Assembly: GCF_000621745.1 (NCBI RefSeq)
Contig: NZ_JHXK01000013.1
Location: forward strand, 155,210 to 219,209
Source: Clostridium beijerinckii HUN142
GTDB taxonomy: Bacteria; Bacillota; Clostridia; Clostridiales; Clostridiaceae
Length of the DNA stretch: 64,000 nucleotides
Direction of reading: 5' to 3'
The notes under the pieces were generated by a model. That model worked only from the letters and a program-made list of their open reading frames with translations. It searched no databases and was not told the DNA's origin. The position numbers and the translations under genes are program-made. Shown piece by piece: positions 1-10,788 of the stretch (the first letter of the stretch is position 1; every line of letters starts with the position of its first letter).

Positions 1-44
1 AGTAGCATATAATTTTATAGAAAAAGAATGGGAGGATGAATATT

Positions 45-560
45 ATGACAAAGAAACAATGTGGGATTATATTTACATTATTAGCATTAATATTATGTGT
101 AGGAATGCTAGCAGCAAAACTTAATAATGGAGGGCTAAACGATCCGACAGATTTAAGCCAGGTTTTATCTACGGATCAATCAAAGACTGAACAAGATACA
201 CAGGCTTTAAGTCAACAAAATTATTTTTATGATGCGCGAAGCGAAAGAGATCAACAGGATTCAACTACAATACAAACTTTAAATTCAATAATTTCAGATG
301 CAAATACATCAAAAGAACAAAAGGATCAAGCAACAAAAGAGTTAACACAAAAAACAATGACAAAAGATAGTGAAGGAAGAATAGAATTAAGTATCAAAAA
401 TAAAGGTTATGAAGATGCTTTATGTATGTTACAATCAGATAAAGCAACTGTAATAGTTAAATCACCTAATGAACTTCAAGAAAGTGAAACTGTAGCTATA
501 CAAGAAATAGTTCAAGAGATATCAAAAATTAAAGACGTAATAATACAAGTACAAAAATAG
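45..560 (+). CDS. spoIIIAH: Stage III sporulation protein AH
   Basis: SpoIIIAH is the mother-cell membrane protein that pairs with forespore SpoIIQ to form the channel around the engulfed forespore. Residues about 6-24 form one hydrophobic anchor, followed by a polar Gln/Asp/Ser-rich linker. The C-terminal 60 residues (EDALCMLQSD onward) look like the YscJ/FliF-type ring-building domain of this family. ATG 45 is chosen over the in-frame ATG 36 because the GGAGG at 31-35 abuts 36 but sits 9 bases from 45. At 171 aa the length is normal. The rest of the spoIIIA operon presumably lies upstream of the window. Confidence 0.9.
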   Translation: MTKKQCGIIFTLLALILCVGMLAAKLNNGGLNDPTDLSQVLSTDQSKTEQDTQALSQQNYFYDARSERDQQDSTTIQTLNSIISDANTSKEQKDQATKELTQKTMTKDSEGRIELSIKNKGYEDALCMLQSDKATVIVKSPNELQESETVAIQEIVQEISKIKDVIIQVQK

Positions 561-579
561 TATAAAAACCATAATATAT

Positions 580-608
580 TTGTAATGTTAAATTATATTT
601 GATATAAT
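580..608 (+). promoter_or_regulatory. Sigma-A-type promoter for the Asp23-like gene
   Basis: TTGTAA (580-585) and TATAAT (603-608) are separated by exactly 17 bases, about 50 bases before the Asp23-like start. The call rests on sequence match only. Confidence 0.6.
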
Positions 609-661
609 GAACACAAGATTATCATGTTTTGTTATCACAAAACCTAGGAGGTTAAAGTAAC

Positions 662-1042
662 ATGGAAGATTTAGTTAGAGAAGAAAATATCGGAGTAGTT
701 AAAATTTCTGATGAGGTAGTAAGCGTTATTGCGGGAATTGCTGCTCAGGAGATTGATGGAATATTAGATGCTCAAATGGGTGTTGCAAACAACTTAACAA
801 ACATATTTAAAGGTAAAAAGAACACCGCTAAAGCAAGTAAAGTTACGCTAGAAGAGGATAAAGCAATTATAGATATGAACGTATCAGTTGAATATGGGAA
901 GAAGATAATGGAAGTTGTACCTCAGGTGCAAGATAATGTTAAGAAAACTGTGGAAGCTATGACAGGATTATATGTTGAAGCGGTTAATATCTATGTTCAG
1001 AATATTTATTTATCAAAAAAGGAAGAAAGTGAATCTAACTAA
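662..1042 (+). CDS. Asp23/Gls24 family envelope stress response protein (YqhY-like)
   Basis: This 126-aa Asp23/Gls24-family protein resembles YqhY, which in Firmicutes sits beside accBC or nusB and has been tied to control of acetyl-CoA carboxylase activity or envelope homeostasis. The family pattern is visible: VVKISDEVVSVIAGIAAQEI near the N terminus, a variable middle, then a VNVEYG-like strand (here VSVEYGKKI) and a helix ending VNIYVQNIY. An AGGAGG lies just upstream. A hairpin at 1052-1076 separates it from nusB, so it has its own promoter and probably its own transcript. Confidence 0.85.
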   Translation: MEDLVREENIGVVKISDEVVSVIAGIAAQEIDGILDAQMGVANNLTNIFKGKKNTAKASKVTLEEDKAIIDMNVSVEYGKKIMEVVPQVQDNVKKTVEAMTGLYVEAVNIYVQNIYLSKKEESESN

Positions 1043-1051
1043 TTTGATTTT

Positions 1052-1080
1052 CACCCTCTGAAGCTTTCAGAGGGTGTTTC
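1052..1080 (+). terminator. Terminator after the Asp23-like gene
   Basis: Perfect 10-bp stem CACCCTCTGA (1052-1061) with TCAGAGGGTG (1067-1076), a 5-base loop and a short T-rich tail (TTTCTAT). Confidence 0.7.
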
Positions 1081-1173
1081 TATGCTGAAATTAACCAAGG
1101 TTTAAAAGAAAGCAAAAGTGTGTATAATGATAAATGTACATAATTAACTATGATACATATTTAGGAGGAATAT

Positions 1174-1575
1174 ATGAATAGAAAGTTATCAAGAGAAAAG
1201 GCTATGGAGTTACTATTTGGAATGACTTTAAGCAAGGATACAATGGAAGAGGTAGTAGAAGCATTTGTGGAGAATTATGAAGGGGATATAAAAGAGATTG
1301 ACTTAACATATGTAAAACAAGTGTTAATTGGTGTAAATAACAATAAAGAAGTAATTGACAAAATGATACAAGATAATTTACATAATTGGAAAATTGAAAG
1401 AATATCAAAAGTTAATTTAAGTATTTTAAGAATTGCAACATACGAGTTATTATATGATAAGGAAGTACCAAGAGGAGTTGCCATTAACGAAGCATTAGAA
1501 ATTACAAGAAGATATTCAGATGAAAAAAGTGTATCGTTTATCAACGGAGTGCTAGATAAGATTAAACAGGACTAA
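1174..1575 (+). CDS. nusB: Transcription antitermination factor NusB
   Basis: NusB binds boxA RNA with NusE/S10 and promotes antitermination of rRNA transcription. The 133-aa protein has the all-helical NusB layout: an N-terminal [11 protein letters not shown] helix, the [22 protein letters not shown] core, and the VAINEALEI...[10 protein letters not shown]-terminal signature. AGGAGG lies at about 1163. A TATAAT at 1123-1128 with a weak -35 suggests a local promoter. Its place between an Asp23-like gene and folD-xseAB is the usual one in Firmicutes. Confidence 0.95.
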   Translation: MNRKLSREKAMELLFGMTLSKDTMEEVVEAFVENYEGDIKEIDLTYVKQVLIGVNNNKEVIDKMIQDNLHNWKIERISKVNLSILRIATYELLYDKEVPRGVAINEALEITRRYSDEKSVSFINGVLDKIKQD

Positions 1576-1705
1576 TTTTAATATAATAATACCTTTTAAA
1601 TACACATGGTTTATAATTTCCTTACGTTTAGAATATTTGGAATAAAGATACTTAAAATTATATAAAACAGATGGATTATAAAGTGAAAGTAGGTAGAATG
1701 ATAAA

Positions 1706-2554
1706 ATGGGGCAAATTATTAATGGTAAAGAAGTAGCATTAAAAGTGAAAGAAGAAATAAAAAAGTACGTTAATAGTAGAAAAGAAAAAAATCTTAAAGT
1801 TCCTAAAATTGCATCAATATTAATTGGAAATGATGGTGGATCTATTTATTATATCGGGAGTCAAGAGAAAGTAGCTAATTCCCTTGGAGTTGAGTTTTTA
1901 AAGTTAACTTTACCAGAAACTTGCAATGAAGAAGAGGTTATAGCTGAAATACATAAGTTAAATGAAGACGATGATATTCATGGAATTATTCTACAATTAC
2001 CACTTCCGAATAATTTTGATGAAAAGAAAATTATTAAACAAATATCTCCTAACAAGGATATTGATTGTCTTACTTTTGAGAGTCAAGGAAAATTGTATAT
2101 GGGAGAGCCAAAGTTTTTACCTTGTACGCCTAATTCAGTAATTACACTAATTAAAAGTTTAAACATAGATATTGTAGGGAAGAATGTTGTAGTTCTTGGA
2201 AGAAGCAATATAGTCGGAAAACCAGTAGCTCAGCTTTTATTGAATGAAAATGCAACAGTTACAATTTGTCATTCAAAAACTAAAAACCTAAGAGAAGTCT
2301 GCAAGAGTGCAGATATTTTAGTAGTAGCTATAGGAAGACCAAAATTTATTGATGAAACTTACATAAATGAAAATGCCATTGTAATAGATGTTGGAACATC
2401 ATCTTTTGAAGGCAAAATAACAGGAGACGTAGATTTTGATAAAGTAATAGATAAATGTAGAAACCTAACTCCAGTTCCAGGTGGAGTTGGATCGTTAACA
2501 ACAACTCTATTAATAAAAAACGTATGTGAGGCTTTAAAGGAAAATGAATATTAA
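1706..2554 (+). CDS. folD: Bifunctional methylenetetrahydrofolate dehydrogenase / methenyltetrahydrofolate cyclohydrolase
   Basis: FolD interconverts 5,10-methylene-THF, 5,10-methenyl-THF and 10-formyl-THF using NADP(H). The 282-aa protein shows the YYIGSQEKV segment with the catalytic Tyr/Lys, [15 protein letters not shown], the Rossmann motif [14 protein letters not shown], and a C-terminal TPVPGGVG signature. The ribosome binding site (AGTAGGTAGA) is weak compared with its neighbours. The 3' end overlaps xseA by 11 bases, so the two are probably translationally coupled. Confidence 0.97.
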   Translation: MGQIINGKEVALKVKEEIKKYVNSRKEKNLKVPKIASILIGNDGGSIYYIGSQEKVANSLGVEFLKLTLPETCNEEEVIAEIHKLNEDDDIHGIILQLPLPNNFDEKKIIKQISPNKDIDCLTFESQGKLYMGEPKFLPCTPNSVITLIKSLNIDIVGKNVVVLGRSNIVGKPVAQLLLNENATVTICHSKTKNLREVCKSADILVVAIGRPKFIDETYINENAIVIDVGTSSFEGKITGDVDFDKVIDKCRNLTPVPGGVGSLTTTLLIKNVCEALKENEY

Positions 2555-3743
2555 GACTTTAACTGTTTCAGAGGTAACAAATTATATAAAAAGAATGTTA
2601 GACAATGACTTTATCTTAAGTAATCTCTCTGTAAAAGGGGAGATTTCTAATTTGAAGTATCATAGCAGTGGTCATATTTACTTTACACTTAAAGATAGTA
2701 ATGGCAGGATAAATTGCGTTATGTTTAAAGGTAATGCAGTATTGCTAGATTTTTCATTAGAAGAAGGAATGGAGGTCGTTATTAAGGGGAGGGCGTCAAT
2801 ATACCCTGCGACTGGAAGTTTTCAACTTTATTGTGATGAAATAAGAAAAGAGGGTTTGGGCGATTTATTTATTAAATTCGAGAAACTAAAAGAAAAACTA
2901 TCTAGAGAAGGATATTTTGATGAAACATATAAAAAGAAATTACCAAAGTATCCACAGAGAATAGGAGTAGTAACATCACCAACAGGAGCGGCTATAAGAG
3001 ATATTATAAATGTTTCAACCAGAAGAAGTAGTTTGGTAGATATTGTGCTATATCCAGCAAAAGTACAAGGAGCAGGTGCTTACAAGGATATCATTTCTGG
3101 AATTAGTTATTTTAACAAAAAGAAATCAGTAGACGTAATGATAGTAGGCAGAGGCGGAGGTTCTATCGAGGAATTGTGGAATTTTAATGAAGAGGAATTA
3201 GCTAAGGCAATTTTTAACTCAAAGATACCTATAATTTCAGCAGTAGGACATGAAATAGATTTTACGATTTGTGATTTTGTAGCAGATGTTAGAGCTGCAA
3301 CGCCTTCCCAAGGGGCTGAGATTGCTGTTCCTATTAGTGATAATATAAAAGATAGGATAGTAGAGATTTCAAAAAATCTAGATAGGCATATAGGTGATAA
3401 ATTAAGTGCGTGCAGAAATAATTTGTCAGGAGCTCAAAGGATTTTAAACGTTCATTCTCCAATAACTAAAATATCTAATTCATATTTAGAAGTAGATAGA
3501 TTACAGGATAGGCTGAATTTTGTAATAAGAACCAAAATTAAAGGAGAAAAGAACAAAGTAGAAAATTTAAATAATTTACTTTTTGCACACAATCCAATTA
3601 AGGTAATTTCAAAAGGATATGCTATAATAAAAGATGATGAAAATAATATTATTACATCGAAAGAACAGCTAAATGAAAATAAAAATATAGAAGTTATTCT
3701 TAAAGATGGGAATATCGAAGGAAAGTTTATACCATCAAAATAA
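2544..3743 (+). CDS. xseA: Exodeoxyribonuclease VII large subunit
   Basis: XseA is the catalytic subunit of exonuclease VII, which degrades single-stranded DNA from both ends. The 399-aa protein has an N-terminal OB-fold ([18 protein letters not shown]) and then the nuclease domain with [25 protein letters not shown] and a [25 protein letters not shown] segment. A helical C-terminal region probably contacts the small subunit. The gene starts inside folD and is followed 12 bases later by xseB. Confidence 0.97.
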   Translation: MNIKTLTVSEVTNYIKRMLDNDFILSNLSVKGEISNLKYHSSGHIYFTLKDSNGRINCVMFKGNAVLLDFSLEEGMEVVIKGRASIYPATGSFQLYCDEIRKEGLGDLFIKFEKLKEKLSREGYFDETYKKKLPKYPQRIGVVTSPTGAAIRDIINVSTRRSSLVDIVLYPAKVQGAGAYKDIISGISYFNKKKSVDVMIVGRGGGSIEELWNFNEEELAKAIFNSKIPIISAVGHEIDFTICDFVADVRAATPSQGAEIAVPISDNIKDRIVEISKNLDRHIGDKLSACRNNLSGAQRILNVHSPITKISNSYLEVDRLQDRLNFVIRTKIKGEKNKVENLNNLLFAHNPIKVISKGYAIIKDDENNIITSKEQLNENKNIEVILKDGNIEGKFIPSK

Positions 3744-3755
3744 GGAGTTTAAGAT

Positions 3756-3980
3756 ATGGCTAAAAAAGAAAGTTATGAAGAAATGTTAACTAAACTTCAG
3801 GATATATTAAGCAATTTAGAAACTGATGAATTGAATCTTGAGGAATCAATGAAATCTTATGAAGAAGGCGTCAAACTTGTAAATAAGATTTATAAGGTTT
3901 TAGATTCCTATGAAGCTAAAATTTCTATAATTAAAGATGATAAAGAATTGGAGTTTAGTGAAGATTATGGAGATAAATAA
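3756..3980 (+). CDS. xseB: Exodeoxyribonuclease VII small subunit
   Basis: This 74-aa, largely helical acidic protein is the XseB partner that assembles in several copies on XseA. The family pattern [13 protein letters not shown]...[21 protein letters not shown] is clear. It follows xseA with a GGAG ribosome binding site, and its last four codons overlap the preferred ispA start. Confidence 0.95.
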   Translation: MAKKESYEEMLTKLQDILSNLETDELNLEESMKSYEEGVKLVNKIYKVLDSYEAKISIIKDDKELEFSEDYGDK

Positions 3981-4836
3981 TTTAAAAAAAGATATAAACG
4001 AATATTTGGAAAATTACTTTAGTAAAAAAGGAAGTTTTAATAGAATAATATATGATTCGTGTAGTTATAGTTTAAATATAGGGGGGAAAAGAATACGGCC
4101 AATACTGCTTTCGTTAACCTATTATATATATAAAGAAGATTACAAAAAAGTTATGCCAATGGCAGTTGCAATGGAAATGATTCATACATACTCATTAATT
4201 CACGATGACCTTCCTTGTATGGATAATGACGATTTAAGAAGAGGAAAACCTACAAATCATATTAAGTTTCAGGAAAATATTGCAGTTCTTGCAGGAGATG
4301 CTCTATTAAATGAAGCGATGATAATAATGATGGATTATGCGCTGAAAAATGAAAACAATGCTTTAAGAGCAGCATATGAGATAGCGATTGCGGCAGGTGC
4401 AGAAGGCATGATAGGAGGTCAAGTAGTAGATATTATCTCGGAAGGAAAGAAAATATCGAAAGATGAATTGGAATATATGCATGCAAAAAAAACAGGTGCA
4501 CTTATTAGAGCAGCAATAGTTTCAGGAGCAATTTTAGCTGAAGCTCCAGAGAATGATTTGAAATTATTAAGAGAATATGGAGAAAAGCTAGGACTCGTTT
4601 TTCAGATAAAAGATGATATATTAGATGTTATTGGAGATAGCAACGTATTAGGTAAAAATATACATACTGATGAGGAACATAATAAAACAAATTTTATATC
4701 GGTTTTTGGATTAGATAAGTGCAGGGAATTATGTGAAACTTTAACGGAAGAATGCATATTTATTCTTAAAAGTTTAAGTGTTAATTCAGAGTGTTTAGTT
4801 GAACTTACATATATTCTTTTAAATAGAGAAAATTAA
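3967..4836 (+). CDS. ispA: Polyprenyl (geranyl/farnesyl) diphosphate synthase
   Basis: This trans-prenyltransferase condenses IPP with DMAPP/GPP, most likely giving farnesyl diphosphate. It has the first Asp-rich motif [19 protein letters not shown] binding the diphosphate, GGQVVDI, and the second Asp-rich motif [12 protein letters not shown] 3967 is preferred because TTGGAG precedes it and the protein then has the usual 289 aa; an in-frame ATG at 3937 lies deeper in xseB with no ribosome binding site. The dxs gene next door supplies the precursor pathway. Confidence 0.93.
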   Translation: MEINNLKKDINEYLENYFSKKGSFNRIIYDSCSYSLNIGGKRIRPILLSLTYYIYKEDYKKVMPMAVAMEMIHTYSLIHDDLPCMDNDDLRRGKPTNHIKFQENIAVLAGDALLNEAMIIMMDYALKNENNALRAAYEIAIAAGAEGMIGGQVVDIISEGKKISKDELEYMHAKKTGALIRAAIVSGAILAEAPENDLKLLREYGEKLGLVFQIKDDILDVIGDSNVLGKNIHTDEEHNKTNFISVFGLDKCRELCETLTEECIFILKSLSVNSECLVELTYILLNREN

Positions 4837-4853
4837 TAGAGGGAATGATTGTT

Positions 4854-6710
4854 ATGAACTTACTGGATAAATTGAATTTTCCAGAAGATTTAAAAAAGCT
4901 TAATGAAGAAGATTATGAAGTTTTAAGTAGTGAGATTAGAAAGTTTTTGATAGATAGTGTTTCTAAAACTGGTGGTCATTTAGCATCTAATTTAGGAGTT
5001 GTTGAATTAACATTAAGTTTATTTAAAGCTTTTAGCTTTGATAATGATAAAATAGTATGGGATGTAGGACATCAAAGTTATGTTTACAAAATTTTGACTG
5101 GAAGAAAAGAAGGATTTAAAAAGCTTAGGAAATACGATGGAATAAGTGGCTTTCCGAAGAGAAATGAAAGTAAATATGATTATTTTGATACAGGTCATAG
5201 TAGTACTTCAATATCAGCAGCACTTGGAATTGCACGGGCGAGAGATTTAAAGAAAGAAAAATATAATGTTATTTCAGTTATAGGTGATGGTGCGCTAACG
5301 GGTGGAATGGCAATCGAGGCTCTAAATGATGTTGGGTTTAGAAAAACAAAATTAATCATTATATTAAATGATAACCAAATGTCAATTTCAACAAATGTTG
5401 GAGGATTATCGCGATATTTAAATAAACTTAGGATAGCTCCAGTATATAATAAGTTAAAAACTGATATTCATGCATCTTTAGATAATTCAAATCTAGGTAA
5501 AAATATAGCAGGAAAAATATCTAAAGTTAAAGATAGCATAAAACAATTAATAGTTCCATCTATGTTCTTTGAAAACATGGGCGTAAAATATATTGGCCCA
5601 ATTGATGGTCATGATATAGATGCAATGACAGAGGTGTTTATAAAAGCAAAAGAGATAAACGAACCCGTAATAATACATATTTTAACTCAAAAAGGAAAAG
5701 GATATGCACTAGCAGAAGAAAGCCCAAGTAAGTACCATGCGGTAGGTGCTTTCAATTTAGAGAGCGGTGAGTCAAATGTGTCACCGAAGAATAGTTATTC
5801 AAAGGCATTTGGAAAGGCACTAACAAATCTTGGTGCACAAGATGAAAAAATAGTTGCAATTACAGCAGCTATGCCTGAGGGTACAGGACTTAAGTGCTTT
5901 TCACAGAAATTTAGAGATAGGTTCTTTGATGTAGGAATAGCAGAGGAACATGCAGTTACTCTTGCGGCAGGAATGGCAAGTAACGGTTTAAAACCAGTTT
6001 TTGCAGTTTATTCGACGTTTCTACAAAGGGCGTTTGATCAAGTATTGCATGATGTTTGTATTCAAAATCTTCCTGTAGTATTTGCGATAGATAGAGCAGG
6101 GATAGTTGGTGAAGATGGTGAAACTCATCAAGGTATCAATGACTTATCTTACTTATCTATGATCCCTAATATACATATAGTTGTACCAAAATGTTTAGAG
6201 GAAGTTGATATTTTATTAAAGTGGGCAATTAACAAAAATGCACCAGTTGCAATAAGATATCCAAAGGGAGGAAACATAATTGATACTCTTTCACCAATTA
6301 AAGAGGTTGTAGAAGGACAATGGGAAATATTAAATAGAGGTTCTAAGGTATGTATTATTTCAACTGGCAGGATGGTTCAACATGCAATGCTTGCAAAAGA
6401 CATCTTATATGAAAAGGGGCTAAATCCAACAGTTATTAATGCAACATTTGTTAAACCGATTGATAAAAAATTACTAGAAAATATTAAAAAAGAGGGATAT
6501 AATATTTTAACGATAGAGGACAACATTTTAAAGGGTGGATTAGGTTCTGCCGTAAAAGATTATTTGAGTGAAATAGATTATAAAGGAACTGTTAGATCAC
6601 TTGGATATGATGATGAATTTATTCCTCAGGGGAATGTGGAAATCTTATACAAAACATATAAATTAGATTACGAGAATATAAGCAAGGTTATTATGAAGCT
6701 TTATGATTAA
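4854..6710 (+). CDS. dxs: 1-Deoxy-D-xylulose-5-phosphate synthase
   Basis: Dxs makes DXP from pyruvate and glyceraldehyde-3-phosphate with thiamine diphosphate, opening the MEP isoprenoid pathway. The 618-aa protein has the TPP-binding [10 protein letters not shown]...NDNQMSIS region, [14 protein letters not shown] with the catalytic His, the pyrimidine-domain [15 protein letters not shown], and a transketolase C-terminal domain. ATG 4854 is preferred over ATG 4845 because GAGGG (4839-4843) lies 10 bases from it and only 1 base from 4845. It clusters with ispA. Confidence 0.97.
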   Translation: MNLLDKLNFPEDLKKLNEEDYEVLSSEIRKFLIDSVSKTGGHLASNLGVVELTLSLFKAFSFDNDKIVWDVGHQSYVYKILTGRKEGFKKLRKYDGISGFPKRNESKYDYFDTGHSSTSISAALGIARARDLKKEKYNVISVIGDGALTGGMAIEALNDVGFRKTKLIIILNDNQMSISTNVGGLSRYLNKLRIAPVYNKLKTDIHASLDNSNLGKNIAGKISKVKDSIKQLIVPSMFFENMGVKYIGPIDGHDIDAMTEVFIKAKEINEPVIIHILTQKGKGYALAEESPSKYHAVGAFNLESGESNVSPKNSYSKAFGKALTNLGAQDEKIVAITAAMPEGTGLKCFSQKFRDRFFDVGIAEEHAVTLAAGMASNGLKPVFAVYSTFLQRAFDQVLHDVCIQNLPVVFAIDRAGIVGEDGETHQGINDLSYLSMIPNIHIVVPKCLEEVDILLKWAINKNAPVAIRYPKGGNIIDTLSPIKEVVEGQWEILNRGSKVCIISTGRMVQHAMLAKDILYEKGLNPTVINATFVKPIDKKLLENIKKEGYNILTIEDNILKGGLGSAVKDYLSEIDYKGTVRSLGYDDEFIPQGNVEILYKTYKLDYENISKVIMKLYD

Positions 6711-6722
6711 AAGGAGAAACAA

Positions 6723-7532
6723 ATGGCGGAAAAAAAAGAAAGACTTGATTTACTTTTAGTAGAAAAGGGCATAATTATCTCTAGAGAAAAAGCAAAAGCT
6801 TGTATAATGGAAGGAAAAGTTTATGTTGATGGGCAAAAAGTAGATAAGGCTGGAGAGAAAGTAAGTTCTAGTGCTAATATTGAATATAGAGGAGAGAAGC
6901 TTAAGTATGTTAGCAGAGGTGGACTTAAACTAGAAAAAGCAATGAAAACTTATAATATTTCATTAGAAAATAAAGTATGCATGGATATAGGTGCATCTAC
7001 AGGAGGATTTACTGACTGCATGCTTCAAAATGGTGCTTCTAAAGTGTTTTCTGTAGATGTTGGGTATGGACAGTTTGCATGGAAACTCAGAACTGATGAA
7101 AGAGTAGTTTGCATGGAAAGAACTAACATAAGATATGTTACATTAGAAGATATAGGGGAACCCTTAGACTTTGCATCTATAGATGTATCTTTTATATCAC
7201 TAAAAAAAATAATGCCTGCAACTATAAATTTACTAAAAGATGATGGAAAAGTTGTTGCACTCATAAAACCTCAATTTGAAGCTGGGCGTGAAAAAGTAGG
7301 TAAAAAAGGTGTTGTAAGGGAGATAAGTACACATAAAGAGGTAGTTCATGATATTATAGATTTTCTAGTACAACAAAACTTAAATGTTTTGGGTGTGAGT
7401 TTTTCTCCTATTAAAGGACCAGAAGGAAATAGAGAATATTTGGTGTATTTTACAAAGGATAAAAATGAAAAGAGTGACTTTGAAAAAGAAGATATAGATG
7501 AAGTTGTTGAAAATTCACACATAGAAATTTAA
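6723..7532 (+). CDS. tlyA: TlyA family rRNA (cytidine-2'-O)-methyltransferase
   Basis: TlyA-family enzymes 2'-O-methylate cytidines in 16S/23S rRNA; in mycobacteria this sets capreomycin susceptibility. The 269-aa protein has an N-terminal S4 RNA-binding domain (ERLDLLLVEKGIIISREKA) and an FtsJ/RrmJ-like SAM domain (MDIGASTGGFTDCML; ASIDVSFISL; ALIKPQFEAG). A ribosome binding site AAGGAG lies 12 bases after dxs. The name follows the family; the substrate has not been checked for clostridia. Confidence 0.93.
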   Translation: MAEKKERLDLLLVEKGIIISREKAKACIMEGKVYVDGQKVDKAGEKVSSSANIEYRGEKLKYVSRGGLKLEKAMKTYNISLENKVCMDIGASTGGFTDCMLQNGASKVFSVDVGYGQFAWKLRTDERVVCMERTNIRYVTLEDIGEPLDFASIDVSFISLKKIMPATINLLKDDGKVVALIKPQFEAGREKVGKKGVVREISTHKEVVHDIIDFLVQQNLNVLGVSFSPIKGPEGNREYLVYFTKDKNEKSDFEKEDIDEVVENSHIEI

Positions 7533-7548
7533 CTTCCTTGGAGGGGCT

Positions 7549-8403
7549 ATGAATAATATTGGGATTGCAATTAATCCATCAAAAGACACAGAAAATAAAA
7601 TATTGAATATGGTTGTAAAAAAAATTAAAGAAAAATTTAACTTAATAAAGATTGAGATTTTTAATTCATTCGATATAGAACAGCAGAATTTAGCAGATAT
7701 TGATTTACTTATCGTATTGGGTGGAGATGGTACACTTCTTGGAATAGCGAGATCCTTAAACGAGAGTTTTAATTCACCTATCTTAGGAATTAATATAGGC
7801 AACTTAGGTTTTTTGTCAAGTGTAGATATATCAGATATTGATACTGCTCTTGAAAAATTGAAAGATGGAAAATATAAATTTGTTGATAGAATGATGTTAA
7901 ATTGTAAAGTCGAATCAGCTGGAAATAAAGAGGAACTTAAAGCTTTAAATGATGTGGTACTGGCTAGAGGAACTCTTTCAAGAATGGTGAAATTTACGAT
8001 ATTTGTAGATGGAAAAATATATTCGACATTCAAAGGTGATGGGCTTATTATAGCAACACCTACTGGATCTACAGCATATTCATTTTCAGCAGGAGGACCA
8101 TTTATATATCCGGATTTAGAACTTATAACAATAACTCCTATATGTCCTCATACTAAAAGTATGCAAACTATTGTATTAAAAGGAGACAGCGTTATAGAGG
8201 TATATGCGGATCACGAGGAAGAAAAAATTTATTTGACTGTAGATGGTCAGAAGGCTATTAAAATTAATCATGAAACTTCGGTAAAGTTAAGTAAAAATAA
8301 AAAGAGTGTAAAATTACTTGTCTTTGATGATTATGATTATTTTAAAGTCTTAAGAAGTAAGATTTTGAATAATTCTAAAGAATGTGATGGTGAGAAACTT
8401 TGA
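7549..8403 (+). CDS. nadK: NAD kinase
   Basis: NadK phosphorylates NAD to NADP using ATP or polyphosphate. The 284-aa protein contains the GGDGTLLG motif, [10 protein letters not shown], and the [21 protein letters not shown] signature. It lies 16 bases after tlyA with a GGAGG ribosome binding site. Its stop codon overlaps the TTG start of argR (TTGA), so the two are probably coupled. Confidence 0.97.
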   Translation: MNNIGIAINPSKDTENKILNMVVKKIKEKFNLIKIEIFNSFDIEQQNLADIDLLIVLGGDGTLLGIARSLNESFNSPILGINIGNLGFLSSVDISDIDTALEKLKDGKYKFVDRMMLNCKVESAGNKEELKALNDVVLARGTLSRMVKFTIFVDGKIYSTFKGDGLIIATPTGSTAYSFSAGGPFIYPDLELITITPICPHTKSMQTIVLKGDSVIEVYADHEEEKIYLTVDGQKAIKINHETSVKLSKNKKSVKLLVFDDYDYFKVLRSKILNNSKECDGEKL

Positions 8404-8852
8404 AATCAAAAAGGCATACTAAAATATTAGAAATCATAGGCTCAAGAGAAATAGAGACACAAGAAGAATTGGCAGATGCATTAAAAAAAGAAGGATTTGA
8501 TGTAACACAAGCGACTGTATCTAGAGATATAAAGAATTTGAAGTTGATAAAAATGCAATCTACCAATGGTAAGTCTAAATATGTTGTGTCTACAGGAGAA
8601 CAAAAAAATATCATCGATAGATTAAGCAATATTTTAGCTAATACAGTACTTTCAGTAGAAAATGTAGATAAAATGGTTGTAATAAAAACTATAACAGGGT
8701 CGGCACCGATTACAGCTGAAGCTATTGATAATTTGGAAAGTGCGGATATTGCAGGAACAGTAGCAGGAGATAATACTATTTTTATTTTAGTTAGAAGCTT
8801 GGAAAGTGCTGAAGATTTGGTTGATAAAATAAGAAAGAGAATGTCATCATAA
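8400..8852 (+). CDS. argR: Arginine repressor ArgR
   Basis: ArgR is a hexameric, arginine-dependent repressor of arginine biosynthesis genes. The N-terminal winged helix ends in [16 protein letters not shown] and the C-terminal oligomerisation/arginine-binding domain carries [12 protein letters not shown]. The start is TTG at 8400, sharing the bases TTGA with the nadK stop; GGTGAG at about 8389 is the ribosome binding site. The argR-recN order next to spoIVB-spo0A is typical of Firmicutes. Confidence 0.95.
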   Translation: MKSKRHTKILEIIGSREIETQEELADALKKEGFDVTQATVSRDIKNLKLIKMQSTNGKSKYVVSTGEQKNIIDRLSNILANTVLSVENVDKMVVIKTITGSAPITAEAIDNLESADIAGTVAGDNTIFILVRSLESAEDLVDKIRKRMSS

Positions 8853-8871
8853 ATATTAAGGGTGGGATGAA

Positions 8872-10560
8872 ATGCTAATTCAATTAAATATCAAAAATTT
8901 TGCGTTGATAGAAGATATAACGATAAATTTTAGTGATGGGTTTAATATACTTTCAGGAGAAACAGGAGCAGGAAAGTCCATTATGATAGATGCAATTGAC
9001 TTTGTTCTTGGTGGAAAATTCTCGAAAAATTTAATAAGAACTGGTGAAGATAGAACATATGTAGAAGCATTATTTTCATTAGAAAAATCAAAAGTTTTTG
9101 AGGTGCTGGAAGAATTAGATATTGAATATGAAGATGTGTTAATAATTTCAAGGGAAAGTCATGTGAGTGGAAAGAATTTAATAAAGGTAAATGGAAAAAG
9201 TCTAATAACTTCACAACTTAGAAAAATTAGAGCAAAACTTTTGGATATTCATGGTCAACACGCAAATCAAGAACTTCTGCAAAGAAACACTCATATATCA
9301 TATTTAGATGAGTTTATAGGAAGTGAGATAATAAATCCGATAAATAAATTTAATGATTTAAGAGAAAATTTAATAAAGATAAGAGTAGAAATTAATAGGA
9401 TTTGTGGGAATCAGGATAGAGAAAAATTATTAGATTATCTTAAATTTCAAATTGAAGATATTGAGAAAGCTAAATTAAAAAAGGACGAAGAAGAAATTTT
9501 AAAAGATGAATATAATATTTTGGCAAATGCTGAAAAAATTAATAGTAGTTTATCCATTTCATATGGAATACTTAGTGGAAACGAAGAGTTAAACGTAATT
9601 GGTTCGATATCAAAGATAATACATGAGCTTTCTAATGTAGAAAATCATTTTGAAAAGATTAAGAAGAATAAGCAATTAATTGAAGAAGCATTTTATACTT
9701 TGGAAGAAGCCAGTCGTGAGATTCGTGATATGGCAGAAGAGGTGGTTTTTGATCAAGATGCATTAGATAAGGTAAATGCTAGAATTTATGAAATAAATAC
9801 TTATAAGAAGAAATATGCGCCGACAATTCCGGAAATTTTAGATTATTATGAAAAAATAAAAAAAGAGTATAATGAAATATTGAATTCTGAACAAATAATA
9901 GGAGATCTTAAAGAAAAAGAGAAAGAGATTCTATCTAAAATGGAGAAAGAAGCATTAATTCTTCATGAACTAAGAATAAGAAAAAGTAAATTTTTAGAAG
10001 AAAAAATCTTAAGAGAACTTACGTTTGTTGGTCTTGAAAAGTCAAGAATGGAAATAAGTGTAATTCGACAGGAAGAATTCAATGAAAAAGGATTCGATGA
10101 GGTGAGTTTTTTAATATCTACAAACCCAGGAGAACCGCTTATGCCACTTGAAAAAGTATTATCGGGAGGAGAACTTTCAAGAATAATGCTAGCTTTAAAG
10201 TGTGTTTTCGCTGAAAAGGACGAAATACCAACATTGATTTTTGATGAAATAGATACAGGAATAAGCGGAGCAGTTGCACAAAGGGTTGGAGAAAAAATGT
10301 ACCAATTATCAAATACGCATCAAGTTTTATGCATAACTCACTTACCACAAATTGCTGTACTGTCTGATTATCACTATTTTGTTATGAAAAAAGTAAAAGA
10401 TAATAAGACTTTTACAAAGATAAAAGTTTTAGAAAAAAAAGAAAAAGAGCTTGAGATAAGCAAAATGCTGGCAGGTGATGATGTTACAGAGGCGACATTA
10501 AATAATGTTAAGGAAATGATAAACTTAAGCGAATTAAAAAAGTTAGAAATTAAAAAATAA
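8872..10560 (+). CDS. recN: DNA repair protein RecN
   Basis: RecN is an SMC-like ATPase acting at double-strand breaks. The 562-aa protein has an N-terminal Walker A (GETGAGKS), a central coiled coil (about residues 150-380), and a C-terminal ABC signature LSGGELSRIMLAL followed by Walker B (LIFDEIDTGISG). A terminator follows immediately. I saw no SOS box directly upstream; it is read from the argR side. Confidence 0.97.
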   Translation: MLIQLNIKNFALIEDITINFSDGFNILSGETGAGKSIMIDAIDFVLGGKFSKNLIRTGEDRTYVEALFSLEKSKVFEVLEELDIEYEDVLIISRESHVSGKNLIKVNGKSLITSQLRKIRAKLLDIHGQHANQELLQRNTHISYLDEFIGSEIINPINKFNDLRENLIKIRVEINRICGNQDREKLLDYLKFQIEDIEKAKLKKDEEEILKDEYNILANAEKINSSLSISYGILSGNEELNVIGSISKIIHELSNVENHFEKIKKNKQLIEEAFYTLEEASREIRDMAEEVVFDQDALDKVNARIYEINTYKKKYAPTIPEILDYYEKIKKEYNEILNSEQIIGDLKEKEKEILSKMEKEALILHELRIRKSKFLEEKILRELTFVGLEKSRMEISVIRQEEFNEKGFDEVSFLISTNPGEPLMPLEKVLSGGELSRIMLALKCVFAEKDEIPTLIFDEIDTGISGAVAQRVGEKMYQLSNTHQVLCITHLPQIAVLSDYHYFVMKKVKDNKTFTKIKVLEKKEKELEISKMLAGDDVTEATLNNVKEMINLSELKKLEIKK

Positions 10561-10587
10561 ATACATATAGAAAATAAAATTGGTAAA

Positions 10588-10623
10588 AATAAAACCATGT
10601 AATTGCATGGTTTTATTTTTTTA
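10588..10623 (+). terminator. Terminator after recN
   Basis: Twelve-base-pair stem AATAAAACCATG (10588-10599) with CATGGTTTTATT (10606-10617), a 6-base loop, then a T-run. It ends the folD-recN block. Confidence 0.9.
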
Positions 10624-10788
10624 TTTTTATAATTTTGGAAATTTATATATAAAGTAAAAGAAATAAAGATATATACTTTTAAAATTTAGTATAAGCTAAA
10701 TTTTTTAACTACAATAACAAAGTTCCTATAGGATAAGACTTGCGTGCAGTGGGAAAATTAAGTTTAGTAAGTAAAGGAGGAGAGAAAT

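Noticed and set aside
7515..8033. 172-codon open frame opposite nadK
   Set aside because: It is the shadow of a well-supported gene, with Ser/Phe-rich composition and no ribosome binding site.
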